Shown here: positions 56,814 to 64,000 of the stretch, piece by piece
Layout of the letters: each line of letters starts with the position of its first letter
Position numbering within the stretch: the first letter of the stretch is position 1
DNA from: Crossaster papposus
Lineage: Eukaryota > Echinodermata > Asteroidea > Velatida > Solasteridae
Assembly: GCA_037893245.1 (NCBI GenBank)
Contig: JBAIAA010000536.1
Location: 55,001 to 119,000, forward strand
DNA: 64,000 bases
Direction of reading: 5' to 3'
The notes under the pieces: model-generated
What the model was told of the DNA's origin: nothing
The model's database searches: none
Seen by the model: the letters and a program-made list of their open reading frames with translations, nothing else
Position numbers and translations under genes: made by a program

Positions 56814-58544
56814 ATTGAAGGACGCCTAACGCTGGGTTATTTGAATTTGTTTCTTTTTCTGTGAGACTATTAGGTTTTTTAGTTAAAGTTGAAGTGCTTT
56901 TGCAAGAATATAGCAAAGAGAAACCGGTTTATGCAGGCATACTTCAAGGAATGATCATTTTTTTTTTTTTTTAATCAATCACAGAGTTAGCTGCAGTGAA
57001 TCAGAACTCATTCTACTATGGGAAGTGGAGGGTGTTTATGGCAGTTGTCACAAGTCAGAACTATTTCCCATCGTTTTCGTTATTTTTTTGGAGATGCTGA
57101 AACAGTTTTGCTGCGTGAAGTATCATGGGGGGGTGTTAAATGTAGAATGTTGCTGGTCTGCAGAGATAAATCTGTATATTTATAATTTGCGCAGAGCATA
57201 ATTCTTAATTATTTTTTCTCTTAGTGATATACGCTTCTGGGAGGTCAGTTCTGGCCATATTTTTCTGCGAGATTGCAGTCGGTAGAAATGTATGGGGGGG
57301 GGGGGGGGGGGGGGGGGGGGTTACGTCTATAAGTTTCAAGAAAACCCCTCCGCATCTGGGGGTCAGTTCTAGCCACATTGGGCCAAATTCATAAACAGTG
57401 ATTTCCCCTTGATCACGATTAACTATAGGGGTTATTCCTCCATGGCTAAACTGTGTATAAACAGTTGATGATCGAACGTACAAATCTCGGCCCGAATTCA
57501 CAAAGAGTGCTTAGATCAGCTGCTGTTTATCAAACGTACATGGTTAGAAATGTTGATCGTCCCAAGGGGCTTGTTTATTTCGCGTACAAGTTAACATTAT
57601 TTTGTTGGCTTGCTTGTGGGACGGGCTGTATAGTATGGCATTGGATCTGCTGCGTATCATTGAAATACCACAGGAACAACTGTTTTCCTACCTTTTACAC
57701 ACTCAATGAAACCCATTTTCTGGTCATGTGTAAAATTTTCAGCGCGTTTTTTCGACATGGCAACCCTCCCACTAGTGTCAACTGAGCTGATCAGCAGAGC
57801 ACAGCGATATGCGGGTTTTTTTCGAAGATAGATATGCCCTTTTATTCAACATATTACGTAATCCGCTGTGAATAGAATGATGTACGGCTAGACCACTAAA
57901 CATTGGCTAAGCAGAAACTTGTACACGGCTTGATAAACAGCCGATTGTTTTCTTACTGAATTGCGATGATCTATGGGATTTATCCACACGCGCACTTCTT
58001 TGTTTTAGACACCGTACAATAGTTGTACATGACTAAAATATTCCGGTGATCATCACAGTTTATGAATTTGGTCCTTTATCTCTGCTAGATGACAGTCAGT
58101 GGTTGGAGTTCGTGGACAGGCAAATACATCAAACGCCTGCAGGCCAATTGGGTTAGACATTTCCTAAAAGCGGGAGTTTCAAACCCTGTCTCTAGTTTTG
58201 GTGACGCGATGACTGGTTTGTGTATTGCAACAGTAGTCCCTTTGTTTTTAGTTCACTCAGTGATTGATTAGGCTATTACCAATGATAATATGCCGTCCCC
58301 TTTTTTCTCCTTTTTGGAAGGGGAGCACGGCATATGTGCTATTTCATGCACTTCATCTGTCACCATTCTTTCAGTAAACTGTGTGTCGGTTTATATGGCA
58401 GATGGCAAGGACAATACCGGCTTTTGGGGGGTATTGATCGAAAGGAGGGTATCTTGACTTATTTATTTTGTTTTAGTCTTGAGATCCATTTCCTTGATCA
58501 TTTTTTTGTTCTTCCAATAGTTCCAATAGGATTTGCACATTCTC
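56814..58544. other. Spacer with a G27 tract
   Basis: A pure run of G at 57294-57320; no exon or named repeat recognised. Open frames here have no family resemblance. Confidence 0.4.
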
Positions 58545-58890
58545 CTCATCCAGATTGTGGAGATGCTTTAGTCCTAGATTGAACAAGTTCATCTTTTATG
58601 TTTTTGTGCTGTTTGCATGCCAAGTGGGTTGGGTATCAAATAGCCTATTTAGGTATTCGTTTTCACTAATCCAGTGCCAGTGTTTGAGGAGGGCTCGTTT
58701 GAGGGGTGGATGCGCGACTCGTGGGTAGTATGGTGGGACGAACACCCTCACGAAGCCCTCCTCACTTTTAGGAAGGAGGGCTAGGTCTTCGTTTGTGTAT
58801 TCGCGCTTTTGAAGTTTGTCTTTAAAGAATTCAACCCTCTCATCAAAGTCTTTTAAATGGGTACATAAACGTTTGTATCTAGTCACTTCG
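58545..58890 (-). pseudogene. Penelope-like retroelement fragment
   Basis: On the minus strand, VFVPPYYPRVAHPPLKRALL then KHWHWI, and after a frameshift KNIKDELVQSRTK. An [L/I]-x-K-H-W followed by N-[I/L]-K-D-x-L-V-x-[S/A] is typical of the region after the reverse transcriptase in Penelope-like elements. Family call moderately sure. Confidence 0.5.
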
Positions 58891-59615
58891 CCCTTGATTA
58901 AGCCCCCATATACCGACTTAGGGTGTGCTGAATCTCTCTGCTGTATACAAGACTCTCTGCAAGGTGCACCAAACTCCTCTCCTTAATAATATGAAACTTT
59001 TGGGACATTTCACTTCACTGGGGTAACTATATAGTCAAGGTACATGTAGGCTAACTAGGTTTCATGAGTAATCACTCCTTAAACAAAGACCTCATTCATT
59101 TTGTTTTATGTTAAATGTTATACCAGGGGGGGGGGGGGGGCGGAAGGGGTGTTGTGCAATCATTTGCGATCGCAGTTTGGGTACACTCCATTTAAAAAAA
59201 AGTGATGACCATTAAATATAAATAAAAAATCCATGTATACTGTTAAAATTCTCTCTTTAACAGCACTAACAACATAATAGTTTATATTGAAGGAGTATTT
59301 TAAATTGTTTAGGTGCTTAGTTTTAAATAAAATGCGTAAAAATATTACCGACAATTTTCCGTTTGTTTATTGCAGCAGCTAACGTGTATGAATAGGTCCA
59401 GATGGGAATTTCGTTACAAAACGTCTCCCCTAAAATGGCTACAAATATCGACATAATGTGAAAAAAATTATCGTTCATCCTCTGATTTTTTTTACACTAA
59501 CGTAATAATTAGGAATAGATCTTTCATTCCTGAAAGTTAAATAAAAATCCCTCGGTACATCCTCTAGATATTAAATTTTTTTTAAAATTTTTTGGGCCCC
59601 CCTCCCCCCCCCCCG
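58891..59615. other. Spacer, G15 tract at 59126-59140
   Basis: AT-rich, otherwise nothing recognised. Confidence 0.35.
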
Positions 59616-60037
59616 GTGGCGTAATTTTTTTCCTAGGAGGGTTAGGGGTAATTATCATAAATGGGCGGCTCTAGACCCCTCACGTCATGATTATTCAGTA
59701 GTTTTAACAATGACGCTAATACATTGTTATCGCTCAATCAACTAGTTACACATAGCCCAGAGGTATACATTAAAGCAATTTGAAAAACGGCTTCTGTCGA
59801 CCTCTCCCAGTAGCTATAGTAGATAATTGGTTAGGTTATAGATCGTTCGACCGGGGTTCAAATTCGCTCTCTGTCTATTTTTCATTGACTATTTTGGTCT
59901 CCAAGTTTGTTGTTGGAGTGAGTTTAATATAGGGGAAAATAAGGATCTGAGAATCTAAGTGTCTTCTACTCAGTGTGGTGTAGAAACGCCCATTTATGAT
60001 AATTACCCCTAACCCTCAAAGGACAAAAAATTACGCC
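59616..60037. mobile_element. Inverted-repeat element with GGTTAGGGGTAATTATC arms
   Basis: Left gtggcgtaatttttttcct and gagggttaggggtaattatc; right complement gataattacccctaaccctc and ggacaaaaaattacgcc. A tRNA-like stretch (59808-59870, B box ggggttcaaattcgc) lies between. Confidence 0.6.
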
Positions 60038-60199
60038 CCCCGGTGTTATACCAAGATCATCTATATATACCATATTTTGTTGCTGAAATATAAATTTTAG
60101 TAATTTAGACAGGGGTCAAGGACCTTTGACCTCTAATACAAAAATCACCAACCCCCATCCACCAAAATCAGTTGAAATTAGCTTCTTTTAATTTTTGTT

Positions 60200-61010
60200 C
60201 ACAGATTGGCATAATATATGGCTAATTTAGGGTTACTAAAAGGAGATTTTAGAAAAAACATTGTTGTTGAAAATGGAAAATGTTAAATTGTGTGTATAAC
60301 GGACATATATACCAAGAAAATGGCTTAGGATTGAACACTTTGTATTCATCTTACGTCTTCAACTGATACTTAAACAGATGAGGGAATAATTCTAGACTGA
60401 AAACTCCCTAATCGCCACAGACATTATGTGTAAACAGTAGTATCAAGATAATCTCGATCATTTTGACCCAGCGACATTCGTTGGATGTTGGTGGGAGGTT
60501 TACTCAGTCTGTGGTTGCTTTGAACCTCAGTAAAATAATGTAAAATCACCTTCCAAGAAAAACGCAAAACTCCGCTATGTAATGAAATAACGAAAACATA
60601 AAAATTAAGTGAAGCAAGACTTGGGGAACAGTAATACTCATTTTAAAACATTTTGCATACAATTTCACCGACATTTTGGTAAAATTGAATAACACTATAG
60701 TTTAAAGTGGAGTTTGTTCTTGCACGACATTAAGTCAAAATATATAATATTGCAGCTCTGTAATATTGACTTCATCACTGTAAGAGTTTATATGAGACCA
60801 ATAATTTTCAGGCAGATTTAAACTAACGAAGAAAAATTGCATATACACTGATGACAGTATATCGACCAGATATGGCAAAACCGTGAAATATAGTTATATG
60901 AACTCTGAAGTTAAACAGTAAAGGCGAATCGAACTTACACTTACCTTTTTAAACTTGCGTGATGAGCCATGTAAAGAAACAAAACAGACATATTAGAAAA
61001 ACATTCATTA
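60200..61010 (-). repeat. Duplicated intron/microexon unit 4
   Basis: Collinear with 47790-48480 and 63330-64000: cagtctgtggttgctttgaa, tttaaagtggagtttg, taatattgcagc, ttttcaggcagatttaaact and aaggcgaatcgaa in order. Confidence 0.75.
60945..60968 (-). pseudogene. Cassette microexon 4, acceptor lost
   Basis: Same place in the unit as cassettes 1 and 3, donor gtaagt intact, but the acceptor cag is cat. In phase 0 it would read GSSRKFKK; in phase 1 it has a stop. Confidence 0.4.
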
Positions 61011-61080
61011 ATAATGACGGCATAAACTTACTGATGACAGCTCAAATTGCAGCTGCAAGGAAATAAATGAGATGATGTAA

Positions 61081-62596
61081 TACCCCTGTCAGACCGGAGT
61101 GAGATTTCACGGCAACCTTGCTGCGATGCAGTTTTCATCAAAAACGCAGTGGGGTCGCCGAAAACTGGCAAAAAAACCTGAAATCTATGAGGTAGGTAGC
61201 TCACAGTACGCTCTTGACTTGCTCACTTCGCTCTCACTACGCCCTCACTACACTCTCACTGCGACCTATGCGTTCCCAGTTTGATCATCGCCGCGCTCCC
61301 ACTGCGCTCCCACTACACTTCCACTACACTCTACGCGATCTCGCTGCAACCAAGACGACCTCGCTACGACCTTACTACGCACTCACTACGTCCCCACTAC
61401 GTTCTGTGTGTTTGTACCGCAGTCGCGCGGCGACTATAAATACAGCGAGCTCGATGTTGCTGGGTATTTGCTATCTGTTGTACAATTATTATGTTCTGCC
61501 TCTCTACAGCCGTGGTAATACCCCTGTCACACCGGAGCTACGCTGCCGTTGCGCTCCCACGGCAACTAAAAAAAGTTGCAAAACGCAGTAGAAGCGCAGT
61601 ATGATCGCCAAGAGCGTAGTGGGAACGCAGTGGAGTCTACCTAGGTCGTGACAGGGTCTCCATGGTCGCCAAACCTCGGCGATCGTTTTGAACCTGCTCA
61701 AAACAATCGCAGAGGGTCGGCAACCTGGTCCAAAATGCAGTGGGAGCGCAGTGAGAGCATAGTGGGATCTCAAAGAACGTACTTGGGACGTCGTGAAGTC
61801 TACCTGAGCGTGTCATGATCGTAGCAAGAGCGAGTTGGTATCGCCGTCTGCCCAATCTGCGACTGAAGTACGTCTGAAGTACGACCACTGTACGCTTGTC
61901 ACGCTCTCACTGCGCTCTTACCGCGCTCCTACTGCGCTTCTACTACGTCGTATATGGCTTCTTCACGCTCATACTGCGTCCACACGGGGCTGCCAGTACG
62001 ACTATGGCGCCCCTAATGCGTCCATGGCGATGTTACGGAGCTTCATGTACGTTCACAGTGCGACTATACTGCGATTATACTGCGTGTATAGTACGTTCTG
62101 ACTTTGACATGCGTAATGGCCATAAATGGTATAAATGCAGCTTATATCCTCCACACAACATACTAATGTGCATCTCCTCTTCACCATGGATGTAGAGAGG
62201 CAGAACATATTAATTGTACAACAGATAGCAAATATCCAGCAACATCGAGCTCGCTGTATTGATAGTCGCCGCGCGAACGCGGTACAAACGCACAGAACGT
62301 AGTGGGGACGTAGTGAGAGCGTAGTAAGGTCGTAGCGAGGTCGTAGAGAGGTCGCCTTGGTCGCAGCGAGATCGCGTAGAGCGTAGTGGGAACGCAGTGA
62401 GAGCGCGGCGATTTTCAAACTGGGAACGCATAGGTCGCAGTGAGAGTGTAGTGAGCGCAGTGAGCGAGTCAAGAGCGTATTGTGAGCTACCTACCTCATA
62501 GATTTCAGGATTTTTTGGGCAACCCCACTGCGTTTTTGATGAAGACTACATCGCAGTAAGGTCGCTGTGGGATTGCACACCGGTCTGACAGGGGTA
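61081..62596. mobile_element. Foldback element A (iterated GCAGTGAGAGCG arms)
   Basis: Ends TACCCCTGTCAGACCGG and its complement. Arms of about 430 bp (61081-61514 and about 62175-62596) are inverted copies made of iterated cactacg / gcgctccca and gcgtagtgggaacgcagtg units. Each arm also holds a non-iterated part (gacttaaataca-like actataaatacagcgagctc). The interior contains the left arm of element B. Confidence 0.75.
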
Positions 62597-62935
62597 TCAG
62601 TCGCAGATTGGGCAGACGGCGATACCAACTCGCTCTTGCTACGATCATGACACGCTCAGGTAGACTTCACTACGTCCGTAATACGTTCTTTGAGATCCCA
62701 CTACGCTCTCATTGCGTTTTGGACCAGGTCGCCGACCCTCTGCGATGATTGTTTGGGGAAGGCTCAAAACAATCGCCGAGGTTAGGCGACCATGGAGACC
62801 CTTCCACGACCTAGGTAGACTCCACTACATTCCCACTACGCTCTTGGCGATCATACTGCGCTTCTACTGCATTTTTCAACTTTTTTAGTCGCCGTGGGAG
62901 CGCAACGGCAGCGTAGCTCCGGTGTGACAGGGGTA
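61519..62935. mobile_element. Foldback element B, interleaved with A
   Basis: Ends TACCCCTGTCACACCGGAGC and its complement. The left arm 61519-61866 (ending cagattgggcagacggcgat in complement) pairs with the right arm 62597-62935, which begins exactly where element A ends. Arms share gcaaaacgcagtagaagcgc and agggtctccatggtcgcc-type units. Confidence 0.75.
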
Positions 62936-63329
62936 GTAGATTGGCTACCTTGTGGTTTAGCGCTATTGTTCGTCAGTATCGATCGCTTTCCATTTTGCCG
63001 CATACATACCTACGTAGTTCATTAATCTTAGACACAAATCTTGGACCAAAATATACATTGTTTTTATCTGACGACCGAAACAATTTTGCAAATAATTGGG
63101 AGGTAACTTTCCACTAATAATACGAAAAATGTCGTATTCATATCGTGTATTGATCATAACAGTATTACATAGTTGGTTCTACATTCACTCGTACCTGTAT
63201 GCAACGAGAACTCAAACATGGCATAACACAAAGTCGTAAACAAAAATAAAGATCGTTCTGCCACTCTTCAGACTCTTTTTCCCCGGTAAATATGTTAGGT
63301 TTTCGTGCAGCATGGAAATGTTTCGGTTG

Positions 63330-64000
63330 CAACTTTAAAGCAGGTTGACAGTGAATTAATTACCATTCGTTTTAATGCATTCTACAATCGTTTTACAAGA
63401 CAGGATTTATGAGTGTACTTGACATTTCGTTAACATTGATTAACACTGTAGTTTAAAGTAGAGTTTGGTTTTGCACGACATCAAGTCAAAAGATATAATA
63501 TTGCAGCCCTGCAATTGACTTGAACAATGTGAGAGTTTATATGGAACATGGAACCAATGATTTTCAGGCAGATTTAAACTAACGACAAAAAATCGCATAT
63601 ACATTGATGACAGTATATCGACCAGATATGGCAAAACCGTAAAAATACGTATATGAACTCTGAAGTTAAACAGTAAAGGCAAATCGAATTTACAATTACC
63701 TTTTTAATCTTGCGTGATGAGCCATGTAAAGAAACAAAACAGAAATGTTAGAAAAGCATTCATTGATAAAGTTTAATAGTGTGTATTAAGGGAATACAAA
63801 CCAAGCAAATGGCACAGGATTCAACACTTTGTCTTTATCTTACGTCTCAATGAATATATTATTACAAAGTTTCAACATTTTCTTCTGGATATTTCCTTCT
63901 TTCCTCTGGATTGTTTTTATTCCAATGACATGATTGTTTAAAGACGTTAAACCTGTAAAATCGCCCTCCGTGTAATGTCATTTCCTGACGGAGAGACATT
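63330..64000 (-). repeat. Duplicated intron/microexon unit 5 (runs off the window)
   Basis: Very close to units 1 and 4 (acaactttaaagcaggttgac, tgcacgacatcaagtcaaaa, tatcgaccagatatggcaaa, catggcacaggattcaacac). Confidence 0.75.
63700..63723 (-). pseudogene. Cassette microexon 5, acceptor lost
   Basis: One base different from cassette 4 and with the same cag-to-cat change at the acceptor; phase 0 reading GSSRKIKK. Confidence 0.4.

Noticed and set aside
61214..62472. Frames of 73-139 codons with repeated LRPHYALT-type residues
   Set aside because: Translation of the iterated arms of foldback elements A and B; mirror-image frames occur in the inverted arms.

Overview
This is animal nuclear DNA: AT-rich, with introns that have GT/AG ends, and more than half transposon-derived. 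The gene content (a RING-H2 E3 ligase resembling TTC3/DZIP3, and a ZU5 - UPA-like - Death-domain gene), CR1/L2-type LINEs, a Ty3/gypsy element, a Penelope-like remnant, TTAA MITEs and a helicase-carrying Academ-type transposon suggest a marine invertebrate deuterostome (echinoderm, hemichordate or cephalochordate). The sequence alone does not settle which.

Layout. 1-2447: the last two exons of the RING-H2 gene on the + strand, with repeats in their intron. 2.6-3.6 kb: a tandem repeat whose monomers alternate in length. 3.7-8.9 kb: MITEs, a tRNA-derived SINE and a LINE tail. 8.9-18.6 kb: a tandem repeat of about 1.38 kb, rich in CRE-like TGACGTCA sites, interrupted by three LINE insertions. 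18.6-25.9 kb: TIR and foldback-like elements made of short iterated motifs, plus more TTAA MITEs, with no gene seen. 25.98-46.34 kb: a minus-strand ZU5/Death gene whose exons I can splice in phase. 46.3-64 kb: apparently its upstream introns, with a duplicated unit that carries a 21-24 bp microexon-like cassette at least five times, broken up by a Ty3/gypsy copy, MITEs, nuclear-receptor-like direct repeats and two interleaved giant palindromes.

The main discovery is a complete 13.1 kb transposon at 33206-46314. It has 125 bp terminal inverted repeats that I read as identical and a perfect 9 bp target duplication (33197-33205 and 46315-46323). It carries an intact five-exon transposase gene of about 968 codons (CxxC zinc-binding N-terminus, DUF6589-like core, internal C2H2 finger) on the + strand. 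Facing it on the - strand is a RecQ-like helicase that is broken by frameshifts and a stop. This matches the AcademH type of transposon. It sits inside the coding exon of the ZU5/Death gene: removing it and one 9-mer restores an open exon with a splice acceptor. The first triplet of the element is an in-frame TAG, so this allele should lose the ZU5 and Death domains.

How the parts work together: the ZU5/Death gene would encode an intracellular death-fold signalling protein; the transposase and helicase serve only the transposon; the RING gene is separate. Everything else is mobile or tandem repeat DNA. Several elements in the window (a TTAA MITE family, a palindromic MITE, a dimeric tRNA SINE) also occur inside the 13.1 kb transposon, so it probably moved with these passengers already on board.
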